From Sutcliffiella horikoshii DSM 8719 (GTDB lineage Bacteria > Bacillota > Bacilli > Bacillales > Bacillaceae_I): a stretch of 64,000 nt of DNA. Position numbers and translations under genes: made by a program. The notes under the pieces were generated by a model. It did no database searches, had not been told where the DNA came from, and saw only the letters and a program-made list of their open reading frames with translations. Shown one piece after another: positions 28,151 through 37,371 of this stretch. Location of the stretch: positions 248,001 to 312,000 of the forward strand of contig LQXN01000066.1 in NCBI GenBank assembly GCA_001648575.1, written 5' to 3'. Position 1 is the stretch's first letter. Each line of letters opens with the position of its first letter.

Positions 28151-29329
28151 ATGCGAATACTTCATACTGCGGATTGGCACTTAGGTAAAACACTTGAAGG
28201 AAGAAGCCGGTTGCCGGAGCAGGCGCAATTTTTGAAAGAACTTTTACAGATAGTGGAGGAAGAAAAGGTGGATGTCATTTTGATGGCAGGGGATGTATAT
28301 GATACAGTCAACCCCCCGGCCCAGGCAGAAATGCTTTTTTATGAATCCCTTCAGCAACTTTCAAACAATGGGAAAAGGCCGGTTGCAGTCATTGCCGGGA
28401 ACCATGATAATCCAGACCGTCTATCTGCTTCAAGCCCCTTGGCAAACGCACATAGTATCTCTTTGCTTGGATACCCCACAATGGACGTTCAAAGCATTTA
28501 TGTCCCTACTACAGAAGAAACGCTTAAACTTGCTTCCTTGCCGTATCCTTCAGAGTCTAGATTGAATGAAGTACTTTCCGAAGAATTTGAGGAGAAGGTG
28601 CTCAGAAATCATTATGACGAGCGAATCCGTCAGTTCTTCGGAAAAATGTGTGAGCAATTTAAGGATGATACGGTGAATATTGCAATGAGCCATCTGTTTG
28701 TGGCTGGCGGAAACTCAACAGATTCAGAACGCCCGATAGAAGTTGGCGGAGCATTCACAGTCGCTGCAGAAAGCTTGCCTCAACAAGCCCAGTATGTGGC
28801 ACTTGGACATCTCCATCGCCCGCAGACCATTAAACGAGCCAAAACAGTTGCCAGGTATTCTGGTTCTCCGCTTTCTTATAGTTTTTCAGAAGCAGGTTAC
28901 ACCAAAAGTGTGACAATTATCGATGCCAAGCCAGGTGCAGAGGTGGAAACGAAAGAAGTCTATCTGTCTAGTGGAAAGCCGCTTGAAAAATGGAAAGCAA
29001 CTGAAGGGGTTCAGCAAGTGTTCGGCTGGCTGGACGAAAAGAAGGACGTCAACGCTTGGGTGGACCTTGAAATCCATGTGACCCATGCTCTTTCCATGGA
29101 GGAAATTCATCGTATCCGTAAGCACCATGACGGCATCCTGCATATAAGGCCGATTTTCCCTGAAATGGCGGAGGAAAGGAAAGCTGTGAAAATGGACAGT
29201 GTTCCGATTGAAGAGCTGTTTATTAAGTTCTATGAAAAGCAATCAGGTGGTGCGCAGCCAGAAGAGGAATTGGTCCGGTTATTCCTTACTTTGCTGCAGG
29301 ACGAAACGGTGAAGGAGGGACAAGCATGA
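28151..29329 (+). CDS. sbcD: SbcD, Mre11-type nuclease subunit
   Basis: 392 residues from the ATG at 28151 after GAAGAGGAAG; the frame is open 42 bases upstream but the conserved protein begins MRILHTADWHLGKTL. Metallophosphatase motifs DWH, GDVYD, GNHD and ALGHLHRPQ are complete. With SbcC it opens hairpins and protein-blocked ends. 4-base overlap with sbcC. Confidence 0.96.
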   Translation: MRILHTADWHLGKTLEGRSRLPEQAQFLKELLQIVEEEKVDVILMAGDVYDTVNPPAQAEMLFYESLQQLSNNGKRPVAVIAGNHDNPDRLSASSPLANAHSISLLGYPTMDVQSIYVPTTEETLKLASLPYPSESRLNEVLSEEFEEKVLRNHYDERIRQFFGKMCEQFKDDTVNIAMSHLFVAGGNSTDSERPIEVGGAFTVAAESLPQQAQYVALGHLHRPQTIKRAKTVARYSGSPLSYSFSEAGYTKSVTIIDAKPGAEVETKEVYLSSGKPLEKWKATEGVQQVFGWLDEKKDVNAWVDLEIHVTHALSMEEIHRIRKHHDGILHIRPIFPEMAEERKAVKMDSVPIEELFIKFYEKQSGGAQPEEELVRLFLTLLQDETVKEGQA

Positions 29330-32300
29330 AACCAATATCATTAACGGTTGCTGGATTGCATAGTTTCCGTGAAAAACAAGTTATTGACTTTGAATCACTC
29401 TGTGAAGGAGGTGTATTCGGGATTTTCGGGCCGACCGGAAGCGGAAAATCCTCTATACTTGACGGCATGACGCTAGCTCTTTATGGGAAAGTGGAGCGTG
29501 CTTCCAATAATACACAAGGGATTATGAATCATGCGGAAAACCTGGTGCAAGTTGGCTTCTTATTTGAATTAGAGAATGCCAATGGAAAGCAACGTTTCAA
29601 TGTGGAGAGGACCTTTAAACGTACGGATGAAATTCGTGTCAAAACGGGAATATCAAGGTTAACGGAAGTGAAGGACGGCGAGCATACCGTCATTGCTGAT
29701 AAAGCAAGTGAAGTCAATCAAGCAATCCAGGAGATCCTCGGACTTACTATTGATGACTTTACCCGTGCAGTCGTGTTGCCTCAAGGTAAATTTGCAGAGT
29801 TTCTATCCTTGAAAGGGGCCGATAGAAGGCAGATGCTACAACGCCTTTTTCAGCTGGAGAAGTACGGCGATCAGCTTTCCCGGAAGATAAAAGAAGAGCT
29901 GCAGGAGAAGACTAAACTGCTGGGTGAAATACATGCTGAGCAGTTGGGATTGGGCAATGCTTCCGACATGGCTGTAAGAGAAGCGGAAAAAGCCTATAAA
30001 GAAGTACTTTCTATTGTTGGCAAGGCAGAAAATACGCTTCAAGAAATGGAGCTAGTTTTTGAACAAAAGAAGAAACAATGGGAATGGCAGAAGGAAAGGG
30101 AACAGGTGGAAGAAAAGCTTCAGACATTCCTAGTGGAGGAAGTCTCTATCAAGGAGCTTGAAGCTACGTATACGTTGGCTGAACAGGCAGAAACCTTAAA
30201 ACCTTTATTGGATGATTTAAAAGAAGTGGAAAAAGCTTTAGCGCAATGGAGGCAAAAAAGTGAGCAAGACCAGGCTGCAAATGTAGCTGCAAAAGAGTCT
30301 ATGCAAAATTCTGTGGTCGTCTATGAAACAGCAAGAAAGAAGAAAGAAGCGGAATTACCTGTATTGCTGTCCAAAAAAGAAAAATTAGATCGCGCAAAAA
30401 AGCTTAAAGAGGGCTTGACCGCCCAACAAGTAAAGGCAGTGGAAATAAAAAATTCTTTAGCGTTAAAGAAAGATACTCTTTCAAAAATTGAATTAAAAGA
30501 AGATAAAGCTAAAAGCATGTATGCAAAGGCAATTCAAAAGCAGAAAGAACTAAAGGAAGAGCTTGCATCCCATTCTTACACCTCCGCTCGCCTCGAGCTG
30601 CTTCAAAAAGCATATGAGAGAAAACAGGAAATTGTACATGTGGAGAAAAAAGCGGTGGAAAATGGGGCAGAAGTGGAGAGCCTGGATAAAAAGTTTTTGG
30701 AGTTTCAAGAGGAAAATAAAAAAGCAGATGAAAATTTAAAAAAGGGAAAAGAAACCCTGGTGGAAATTTTCGAGAATACAGATAAGCATTATGACCATGC
30801 CTCACAGATCTCCCTATCACTTGATTGGCTGGAGAGACAGACAGAACAATACTTACTGGCAGAACAAAAGCTTGCAGAGGATGCCAAGATACATCAGCTA
30901 GCAATGGAATTGGCAAGTTCCCTTGAAGAAGGGGAAGCATGTCCAGTTTGTGGTTCTACAAATCATCCAGCCCTTCCCACACATCAAAGTTTAAAAGAGG
31001 TGGCAAGCAGCAAAGAAGAGAATGGGTTGGGAAAACTACCTTCTGCATTATCTCTCCAAAAGCAGGAAAACCTGAAAATCAAGCTCAGATTGGAACAGTT
31101 AGCTTCAGAGCTTCATCGTGATCTTGAAGGCTCGAAAGAATTGCCTGCTCCAAAAGAATCTTTTGAGAAAGTGGATAAATGGGACAAGGAAATGAATGAA
31201 TCTGATGATACTGCCGGGTTACTTCTAGAAAAATACCACAAAATCACGGCAGATCAAAAGGCATTGATACAGGATATAATCCAGTTGCAGGAAAAGAAGG
31301 GGAAAGTTGATCGTTTCCTTAAATCATGGACTGATAAATTTAATGAAACAACTAAGCTTTCAGTGACTTATAAAGAACAGCGTGATAGTTGGAATCAACG
31401 TAAGGAAGCTTCCATTGCGGAACTTAAGGATAAAAAGGACCAGTGGGAAAGAACGTTTAAAAATGAGATATATGAAGAAGTCGACCAGAGCTACAAGGCA
31501 GCAAAAGAGGCTGAAAAGCTAAGAGGGGAACTGCAGGAACGAATCAATAAAAGTGTGGATTATATAGAGGCAAAAGAGAAAGAATTAAGAGAAGCGCAAG
31601 AACAGAAAATGGAAGTTGAAAAGGCTGTATACCAAGAGGGTCTTGGTCTGGAACAAATTCTCAACCGGATAAAAGAAGCCGAGGAAGAAATAAGGGGCAT
31701 TGTAGGTGAAAAGAAAGTCGAGGATGAGTTTGAACAACTTCGTCTTACAATGGAAGACCTGAATGTGCAGGAAAGGGAAAGCTATCAACGATGGACTTCC
31801 TCTCAGCAATATTCTCAGGAAAAAGAGAAGGCTGCTTCCCAGAGTGAACAGATGGTCAGGGAGACAGGAGTCCGCTTGGAGAACATTGAAGGGAAATGGA
31901 ATCTTGCTCTTGAAGCGTCCATTTTCACCTCAATTGATGAGGTAGAGAAGTCAATGTTAAGTATAGAGTCCAAAGGTCAATGGAAAAAGCGAATAAATCA
32001 ATACTGGGAAGATAGAAAAACTGTGGAAAAAGATATGGCACGATTGAATGCCCTTATCGGAACCGCATTGCTCGAGAGAACCGAGTGGATGGAATTGCAA
32101 GAACAGCTGCAATCTGCACGCAAGGTCCTGCGTGAGGAAATCGAGAAAAAGAGTGCACTACAGCAGAATCTCCAATCTCTAAAAGAACGAAATGAACGTT
32201 TCAGAGCTTTAGAGGAGAAAAAAGAGAAGCTGACAGAGGAAACGCAAGCGTATCAAAAACTTCAGGCTGTTTTTAAAGGGAACAGTTTTGTGGAATATTT

Positions 32301-32751
32301 AGCAGAGGAACAGCTTCTGCAAATAAGCAGGGATGCATCAGAGAGACTGGGTCACCTGACGAGACAAAGATATGCATTGGAAATGGATTCACAAGGTGGG
32401 TTCATCATTCGTGATGATGCGAACGGTGGTGTGAGAAGGCCGGTTTCCACTTTGTCCGGTGGCGAAACCTTCTTGACTTCCTTGGCACTTGCATTGTCCC
32501 TATCAGCGCAAATTCAGCTGCGTGGGGAATATCCATTACAATTCTTCTTCCTTGATGAGGGGTTTGGAACATTGGACTCCGAATTGCTGGATGCAGTCGT
32601 TACCGCATTAGAGAAGCTTCAATCCAATCACCTTGCTGTGGGTGTTATCTCTCACGTCCAAGAACTAAGAGCCCGCTTGCCAAGACGATTAGTGGTTACC
32701 CCAGCTCAGTCTACGGGCAAAGGTTCTGTAGTGACATTAGAGAATTTGTAA
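29326..32751 (+). CDS. sbcC: SbcC, Rad50-type ATPase subunit
   Basis: 1141 residues. Walker A GPTGSGKSS (about 35-43); long coiled coils interrupted by the zinc hook CPVC (Cys539 and Cys542); C-terminal signature STLSGGETF and Walker B FFLDEGFGTLD. SMC-like partner of SbcD. Final gene of the addBA-sbcDC run. Confidence 0.96.
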   Translation: MKPISLTVAGLHSFREKQVIDFESLCEGGVFGIFGPTGSGKSSILDGMTLALYGKVERASNNTQGIMNHAENLVQVGFLFELENANGKQRFNVERTFKRTDEIRVKTGISRLTEVKDGEHTVIADKASEVNQAIQEILGLTIDDFTRAVVLPQGKFAEFLSLKGADRRQMLQRLFQLEKYGDQLSRKIKEELQEKTKLLGEIHAEQLGLGNASDMAVREAEKAYKEVLSIVGKAENTLQEMELVFEQKKKQWEWQKEREQVEEKLQTFLVEEVSIKELEATYTLAEQAETLKPLLDDLKEVEKALAQWRQKSEQDQAANVAAKESMQNSVVVYETARKKKEAELPVLLSKKEKLDRAKKLKEGLTAQQVKAVEIKNSLALKKDTLSKIELKEDKAKSMYAKAIQKQKELKEELASHSYTSARLELLQKAYERKQEIVHVEKKAVENGAEVESLDKKFLEFQEENKKADENLKKGKETLVEIFENTDKHYDHASQISLSLDWLERQTEQYLLAEQKLAEDAKIHQLAMELASSLEEGEACPVCGSTNHPALPTHQSLKEVASSKEENGLGKLPSALSLQKQENLKIKLRLEQLASELHRDLEGSKELPAPKESFEKVDKWDKEMNESDDTAGLLLEKYHKITADQKALIQDIIQLQEKKGKVDRFLKSWTDKFNETTKLSVTYKEQRDSWNQRKEASIAELKDKKDQWERTFKNEIYEEVDQSYKAAKEAEKLRGELQERINKSVDYIEAKEKELREAQEQKMEVEKAVYQEGLGLEQILNRIKEAEEEIRGIVGEKKVEDEFEQLRLTMEDLNVQERESYQRWTSSQQYSQEKEKAASQSEQMVRETGVRLENIEGKWNLALEASIFTSIDEVEKSMLSIESKGQWKKRINQYWEDRKTVEKDMARLNALIGTALLERTEWMELQEQLQSARKVLREEIEKKSALQQNLQSLKERNERFRALEEKKEKLTEETQAYQKLQAVFKGNSFVEYLAEEQLLQISRDASERLGHLTRQRYALEMDSQGGFIIRDDANGGVRRPVSTLSGGETFLTSLALALSLSAQIQLRGEYPLQFFFLDEGFGTLDSELLDAVVTALEKLQSNHLAVGVISHVQELRARLPRRLVVTPAQSTGKGSVVTLENL

Positions 32752-32820
32752 TATCAGGAAGGTTATTCTAAGGTGGAGTGCTGTCCGTCCAATGAATTTG
32801 ATAGGGGAGTGTAGGCTGAA

Positions 32821-33129
32821 ATGGGAAAGAAGAAGCGGGATATTGGAACCTGTGAGCTGTGTGAAAGGGGAGGCGTGGATATAACAGTCCATCACCTCAC
32901 GCCTAAGGAAATGGGAGGAACCTTCCTTCCAACGGCAAACCTATGTATTCCCTGCCATAAACAAATACACGCCTTATACACAAATGAAGAACTGGCCATC
33001 CGTCTGAATACAATCCTTCTTCTCAAGGATGATCCAAAGATAGCCTCCTTCATCAAATGGATCCAAAAACAGCCATCCACCAGAATACCATTGACACGCA
33101 AATCAAACCAACGCAAACAAAAACGCTAA
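32821..33129 (+). CDS. yisB: HNH-type zinc protein (YisB-like)
   Basis: 102 residues. CELC (14-17 or so), the VHHLTP core and LCIPCHKQIH form the zinc sites and the His-His/His of an HNH nuclease fold. Lys/Arg-rich tail. In B. subtilis yisB lies between sbcC and gerPF, the same place. Nuclease activity is not established for the family member. Confidence 0.88.
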   Translation: MGKKKRDIGTCELCERGGVDITVHHLTPKEMGGTFLPTANLCIPCHKQIHALYTNEELAIRLNTILLLKDDPKIASFIKWIQKQPSTRIPLTRKSNQRKQKR

Positions 33130-33199
33130 AACTCGAAAACAACAAGAGAAAACAGGAGGCAACAAGAAAAAACAAGAGAAAAATAACAATAGAAAACCG

Positions 33200-33234
33200 A
33201 AACCCGTGCCACTTGCGTTGGCACGGGTTTTGTG
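33200..33234. terminator. Intrinsic terminator between yisB and gerPF
   Basis: AAACCCGTGCC pairs with GGCACGGGTTT (9-base loop), then TTTTG on the plus strand. It lies between converging genes. Confidence 0.88.
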
Positions 33235-33282
33235 ATATTTCGACGTTGAAGGGGGAATTCCTAGAGGGGTCTGACCCCCTTT

Positions 33283-33501
33283 TTAATTATTCGCCACAAT
33301 ATCCTGGTCGTTGATGTCAGGGTCGATGGTGTTGGTGGCGGATAGACCGTTGTTGGTGATGATGAAGTTTCCGGTGTTTAGGGCACCGGATCCTGCTGAG
33401 GTTTTGGAGGCGGATTTGGGAGATATATAGAAGGAATCCCCGAAATTGATGACGCCTCCGCCTACGCTGTTGATTGCAACCGGACCTACGATAGCTGGCA
33501 T
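33283..33501 (-). CDS. gerPF: GerPF-like spore germination protein, second copy
   Basis: 72 residues starting MPAIVGPVAINSVGGG; an in-frame ATG three codons earlier lies inside the ribosome site (AAAGGATG). It is close to the GerPF encoded at 33627-33845: same length, NFGDSFYISPK motif, TNTIDPD and DQ near the end. GerP proteins sit in the spore coat and let germinants through to the inner membrane receptors. This copy is 125 bases downstream of the first and has its own candidate sigma-K promoter, so it looks like a tandem duplicate. Confidence 0.88.
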   Translation of the reverse strand: MPAIVGPVAINSVGGGVINFGDSFYISPKSASKTSAGSGALNTGNFIITNNGLSATNTIDPDINDQDIVANN

Positions 33502-33589
33502 GTAGAACATCCTTTTCGTTGTTGGCTATAAAGATATGTGTGGTAGCGTTTTACTGCAATACTCTAGATAGCCTTCTTTTTGATACTTA

Positions 33590-33617
33590 CACTATATGAT
33601 TTCCCGCCTAAAAGGTG
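33590..33617 (-). promoter_or_regulatory. Candidate sigma-K promoter of the second gerPF
   Basis: On the minus strand CACC, 15 bp, CATATAGTG. The same CACC-15-CATA layout is found upstream of gerPA. The -10 departs from CATAnnnTA at the last base. Confidence 0.4.
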
Positions 33618-33626
33618 AACGAATGA

Positions 33627-33845
33627 TTAGCTGTTTCCACTTACGTTTTGATCTGTCACATCAGGATCTATTGTATTGGTTGCGTTCAGTCCGTTATTTG
33701 TATTGATTACATTACTGGTATTGGCTCCGCCTGAACCTAGGGAGGCCTTTCCGGTTCCTTTAGGGCTGATATAGAAGGTGTCCCCAAAGTTGATGATTCC
33801 CCCACTGACACTAGTCACTTTTACAGGTCCGATAATTGAAGGCAT
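33627..33845 (-). CDS. gerPF: GerPF spore germination protein
   Basis: 72 residues, MPSIIGPVKVTSVSGGIINFG...; typical GerPF/GerPA-type beta-rich small protein. It follows gerPE by 3 bases, the last gene of the six-gene gerPA-PF operon order known in B. subtilis. Confidence 0.92.
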   Translation of the reverse strand: MPSIIGPVKVTSVSGGIINFGDTFYISPKGTGKASLGSGGANTSNVINTNNGLNATNTIDPDVTDQNVSGNS

Positions 33846-33848
33846 AAG

Positions 33849-34265
33849 CTAATCCTCCTCACTTTTTACACTAGCTGTTGGAATAACCATCGCTCGATGA
33901 ATTTCTGGACCTAATAGTTGCCTAGTATGCTTGATTCTTACCTCTGCACAAATGGTTTGGGAGGACCCGACCTGCAGAACAGAGGAGGAGGAGACCCCTT
34001 TAACTTTGATATGATTGACAAAAATATTTGGATTCGGATTGGAAACAGACATGTTAACCCTTTCCGTTATGACAGGCATAGGGTATTGCATGCTGAAAAT
34101 AGGAAATTCAGAGAAATTTCCTTCCTTCCCATAAAATCGCGGAAACTCCCGTTTAACTGCAAGCGCCCGTGATTTAGCATTTATAAAATAGGAATCACCG
34201 ATGTGAAAATAAGAACTGAAAGACAATGAATGCAGGTTGATATCGTTCACTCTGGATATTCTCAT
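33849..34265 (-). CDS. gerPE: GerPE spore germination protein
   Basis: 138 residues, starting MRISRVNDINLHSLSFSSYF, with HIGDSYFINAKSRALAVKRE and a second GerP-type segment VSSSSVLQVGSS. Length is close to the known GerPE (about 130). It starts 3 bases after gerPD. Confidence 0.9.
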   Translation of the reverse strand: MRISRVNDINLHSLSFSSYFHIGDSYFINAKSRALAVKREFPRFYGKEGNFSEFPIFSMQYPMPVITERVNMSVSNPNPNIFVNHIKVKGVSSSSVLQVGSSQTICAEVRIKHTRQLLGPEIHRAMVIPTASVKSEED

Positions 34266-34268
34266 CGG

Positions 34269-34445
34269 CTATTCCGTAGTAAGCGGAACAAACGGTCCGA
34301 TTATGAGCGCTTCAGGAGGTGTATCGAAATAAGAAGACAGACAGATATTCTGTGTATCCCCAACTAAAAGAATGGAAGAAGAAGAGACCCCAAGAATGTT
34401 GATATTGTCCACTTGTAGGTTATGGTTTGTTACTTGAAAATTCAT
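34269..34445 (-). CDS. gerPD: GerPD spore germination protein
   Basis: 58 residues, MNFQVTNHNLQVDNINILGV, then SSSSILLVGDTQNICLSSYF and the end ALIIGPFVPLTTE. The VGDTQ segment is the GerPB/GerPD hallmark, and position between gerPC and gerPE fits. The ATG at 34445 is 17 bases after the gerPC stop. Easily missed because of its size. Confidence 0.9.
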   Translation of the reverse strand: MNFQVTNHNLQVDNINILGVSSSSILLVGDTQNICLSSYFDTPPEALIIGPFVPLTTE

Positions 34446-34462
34446 AGGTTAACACCACTCAA

Positions 34463-35083
34463 TTATTTATTTTGATGGGGGAGGCTCTGGATAAATGCTG
34501 CAAAGGCTTTATCCATATCCCCTTGAAGCTGCTGGATGGTGATCTCTTTGATTTTTTCATCACTATATCCCTTTTGGACAGCTTCAGAAGTAATCGTATT
34601 CAAAGTATGATTGACTCTGGATAGTAACTGTTTGTTCACATCTTGAATCATAAAATCATAATAATGTTCTTCAAGTGTCCTGCCCTGCTCTTTAGCAATT
34701 TGTTTAATTTTGGCTTCGCCGTTTTTATCTAAATACTCCCGCAAATCTGCTTCAATTCCTTTTGCAAGATCTTGGTTTCTTTGTGGGACCGGAACTTCCA
34801 GGTTGTTTTTAGTAACAATAAAGTCTTCGATGTCACCCGATGAACCAGGTGTCAAACCGATGTTTAATGTACCTTCCAGTGTTTCCACTTTCAATTGATC
34901 AAACTTATACTCGATTCTTTCGATATTCATACTTGGCTTTTCTTTTAACTGGACGATCTCCTTTTGCATTAGCTTTACCAGCTCTTCGAGGGTGGAGATC
35001 TGTTTTGTCTGGTTTTCTACTATCTGCTGCAGTTGCTGTATCTGTTGCTGTGATTGGTAAAAATACTGATAGTTATTATACAT
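34463..35083 (-). CDS. gerPC: GerPC spore germination protein
   Basis: 206 residues from MYNNYQYFYQSQQQ, 5 bases after AGAGGTGG; an in-frame ATG six codons upstream lacks a site. Gln-rich N-terminal coiled coil (residues about 8-50), then a globular domain. Length matches known GerPC (about 205). Confidence 0.92.
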   Translation of the reverse strand: MYNNYQYFYQSQQQIQQLQQIVENQTKQISTLEELVKLMQKEIVQLKEKPSMNIERIEYKFDQLKVETLEGTLNIGLTPGSSGDIEDFIVTKNNLEVPVPQRNQDLAKGIEADLREYLDKNGEAKIKQIAKEQGRTLEEHYYDFMIQDVNKQLLSRVNHTLNTITSEAVQKGYSDEKIKEITIQQLQGDMDKAFAAFIQSLPHQNK

Positions 35084-35179
35084 TCGATCCACCTCTTTCA
35101 TAGGTTTGCTAAGGTCTTGAGAATCATCTCTAATACTCTATGCAATCTCCTGGAGATGGGTGAATGCCCAGAAATTAAA

Positions 35180-35425
35180 TTACGTAGATCCTTTTAACGG
35201 AACAAATGGTCCGGCACTGCTTGATAGGTCGCCGCCTTGTTGACTTTGCGCTATCTCCGCACTACTGACCGGTGCAGGTTCAACAAAGCCCCCAGTGTTA
35301 TATAGATTAGATAAAGACTTTATGACGCCTGCACTACCTATTTGAAAAACAGAGGAATTCGTGATCCCGCCTATTTTCAGATGATGAATGACAATGTTTT
35401 GATTGACGTAGAAATTGGAAGCCAT
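35180..35425 (-). CDS. gerPB: GerPB spore germination protein
   Basis: 81 residues. Start MASNFYVNQNIVIHHLKIGG, 8 bases after AAGGAGG; the frame is open 7 codons further but without support. Contains SSVFQIGSAGVIKSLSN and ends with GPFVPLKGST, like the end of GerPD. Confidence 0.92.
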   Translation of the reverse strand: MASNFYVNQNIVIHHLKIGGITNSSVFQIGSAGVIKSLSNLYNTGGFVEPAPVSSAEIAQSQQGGDLSSSAGPFVPLKGST

Positions 35426-35504
35426 TAGGGATTCCTCCTTAAACAATATTAGTCGGGGTAAAATGAGCCTCTATCCTCTAGTTGTCTTGCCCTTGCTTTT
35501 CTTG

Positions 35505-35726
35505 TTACATATTCAATGCCACTGGTTGGTCATTGACGTCCTGGTCATAGGTGTTGGTCTGGCTGTTGGTGTTACTTATGGAAATTGTGTCTCCGGTATT
35601 GAAGCTTCCGGCACCTGCAAATGTTTTGGCAGAACTGACCGGGGACATCTGAAACACATCACCTATATGAAAAATTCCGGAGTTACCGATGCTATTAACA
35701 CTTACAGCTCCGACGATTGCTGGCAT
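35505..35726 (-). CDS. gerPA: GerPA spore germination protein
   Basis: 73 residues, MPAIVGAVSVNSIGNSGIFH, with HIGDVFQMSP, FNTGDT and TNTYDQDVNDQP, all GerPA features. First gene of the operon after AAAGGAG; sigma-K-type promoter at 35759-35786. Confidence 0.94.
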   Translation of the reverse strand: MPAIVGAVSVNSIGNSGIFHIGDVFQMSPVSSAKTFAGAGSFNTGDTISISNTNSQTNTYDQDVNDQPVALNM

Positions 35727-35758
35727 AAACGTTAACTCCTTTTCTGTGCGCTATGCTA

Positions 35759-35786
35759 TATCCTATGACATTAGCCCGGTATGGTG
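35759..35786 (-). promoter_or_regulatory. Sigma-K-type promoter of the gerP operon
   Basis: Minus-strand CACC, 15 bp, CATAGGATA. The -10 fits the sigma-K consensus CATAnnnTA. gerP of B. subtilis is transcribed late in the mother cell by sigma-K. Confidence 0.65.
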
Positions 35787-36095
35787 AGTGTACATTTTTT
35801 ATCAAAAAAATAGGTTTTTGATTTACGAAAACAACTTAAAAAAATGAGGATTGGACGATAGGAATATATAGGTAAAAGAGCTATAATCTTTATGTTAGGC
35901 TCTTTTCTTAAAGATTGTTGCTTTTTACTAGTAAAAAGTCGTGGATTGGACTTTTTAAAACTTAGAAACACCAAAATAGGCATGCAGTCTATTCATTTCA
36001 GCCAAGAAAAGAACACAAAAGCAAGTTAGTTGAAGCAGGGATTAAATCTATGAAAGCAGCATTAATGAGAATAATGAGAGAAGAGGGGGAAATGG
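35787..36095. other. Intergenic region between gerPA and the DUF418 gene
   Basis: AT-rich, about 310 bases. I see no gene, terminator hairpin or repeat I can support. A minus-strand open frame at 35771-35983 has no ribosome site and no recognisable features. The promoter of the DUF418 gene must lie here. Confidence 0.6.
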
Positions 36096-37274
36096 ATGCA
36101 AGCTGCACCGATACAAGAAAGAGAGAGAATTGTAGCATTGGATATTATTAGAGGGATTGCAATATTAGGCATTTTTTTAGTGAATATGCCTTCCTTTTTT
36201 TCGCCGATGCTTTATGTGGATATGAAATCATATTGGACGGAAACTAGGGACATAGTTGTAATGAATGGAGTGGACATCTTTGCCCAGGCAAGCTTTTACA
36301 CTCTATTTTCGTTTTTATTTGGGTATGGGTTTATTATTTTCACAAATAGAGTAGCAGAAAAGAATCTATCTGTACCAAAATATTTTTCTAGAAGACTTGT
36401 TGTATTGTTGATAATTGGAGTGATTCATGCTTTTTTAATATGGCATGGTGATATTCTTATTACATATGCATTATGCGGGTTTATTTTATTGGTTATGAGG
36501 AAGATGTCACCAAAGGCAATGGTGTGGACTGCACTTTTAATTATTGTGATACCGACCACACTGATGTCTTTAATGATGTTACTGGTGACGATGACAATGG
36601 GTGATGCCAATATCTATTCTACATTGGAAGTCTATGCTGCGCAGTCTTTAGAAGTGTATGCAAATGGGACATTCATGGAGATCACCAATCAACGCATTTC
36701 TGATTGGTCATTCGTTAACATTGCAAACTTCTTTTTTATTGTGCTTTCTGTTTTGCCGATGTTTCTATTCGGAGCAGCAGCGGCTAAATCGAATTGGCTT
36801 GAAAAAGTGGAAGAGAATCTCTCTGGGATGAAAAAGCTTTGGGTAATAACGTTTATTTTGGCGTTGATATTTAAGTTGCTGCCATATTACACAGAACATA
36901 ATTTTGCGACGGAGTATCTACAGGATGGGATCGGTGGACCTGCAAGTGCGGTATTCTACTTCTTAACGGTTGTATTGATGACTAGAAAAAGAATGGGGCT
37001 TATGCTTTTATCTCCTTTCCAGTATGTCGGGAAAATGAGCTTGAGCAACTATTTGTTCCAATCTGTTGTATGTTCCCTTATTTTTTACAGTTATGGACTT
37101 GGATTATATGGATCCTTTACCCCGTTCCAAGGAATATGGTTGGTACTGGGTATCTACATCTTCCAGATCATCATAAGTAAAGTCTGGGTATCCAATTTCC
37201 ACTATGGCCCTATGGAATGGATTTGGAGAGCAGGAACGTATGGAAGCAGACCTAAATTTAAAAGACTTTCGTAA
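36096..37274 (+). CDS. DUF418/YeiB-type multi-pass membrane protein
   Basis: 392 residues. It opens with RIVALDIIRGIAILGIFLVNM, the DUF418 N-terminus, followed by about eight helices and the C-terminal DUF418 region (SPFQYVGKMSLSNYLFQSVV; GPMEWIWRAGTYG). Function of the family is unknown; transport or envelope roles are proposed. ATG at 36096, six bases after GAGGGGG. Confidence 0.88.
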   Translation: MQAAPIQERERIVALDIIRGIAILGIFLVNMPSFFSPMLYVDMKSYWTETRDIVVMNGVDIFAQASFYTLFSFLFGYGFIIFTNRVAEKNLSVPKYFSRRLVVLLIIGVIHAFLIWHGDILITYALCGFILLVMRKMSPKAMVWTALLIIVIPTTLMSLMMLLVTMTMGDANIYSTLEVYAAQSLEVYANGTFMEITNQRISDWSFVNIANFFFIVLSVLPMFLFGAAAAKSNWLEKVEENLSGMKKLWVITFILALIFKLLPYYTEHNFATEYLQDGIGGPASAVFYFLTVVLMTRKRMGLMLLSPFQYVGKMSLSNYLFQSVVCSLIFYSYGLGLYGSFTPFQGIWLVLGIYIFQIIISKVWVSNFHYGPMEWIWRAGTYGSRPKFKRLS

Positions 37275-37342
37275 GCTTTGATACTCTCTCATATATAAGA
37301 AACAACCGTTCTATTCGTGACACATTTAAAGAAAAATATAAA

Positions 37343-37369
37343 AAGATGTGAGCATGTGCCTCACATCTT
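37343..37369 (-). terminator. Terminator of the Spo0E-like gene
   Basis: Ten-base perfect stem AAGATGTGAG / CTCACATCTT with a 7-base loop; on the minus strand it runs into a T-rich tract (37325-37342). Confidence 0.85.
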
Positions 37370-37371
37370 AG

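Noticed and set aside
33265-33280. AGGGGT-CTG-ACCCC hairpin beside the second gerPF stop, considered as its terminator
   Set aside because: The T run is on the plus strand, the wrong side for the minus-strand gene. It may be a back-up for yisB or a common Bacillus hairpin.
33057-33314. Frame overlapping the yisB 3' end
   Set aside because: Lys/Asn/Thr-rich out-of-frame reading that runs through a terminator; no ribosome site.
35771-35983. 70-residue minus-strand frame upstream of gerPA
   Set aside because: No ribosome site, no recognisable composition, and it overlaps the sigma-K-type promoter edge.
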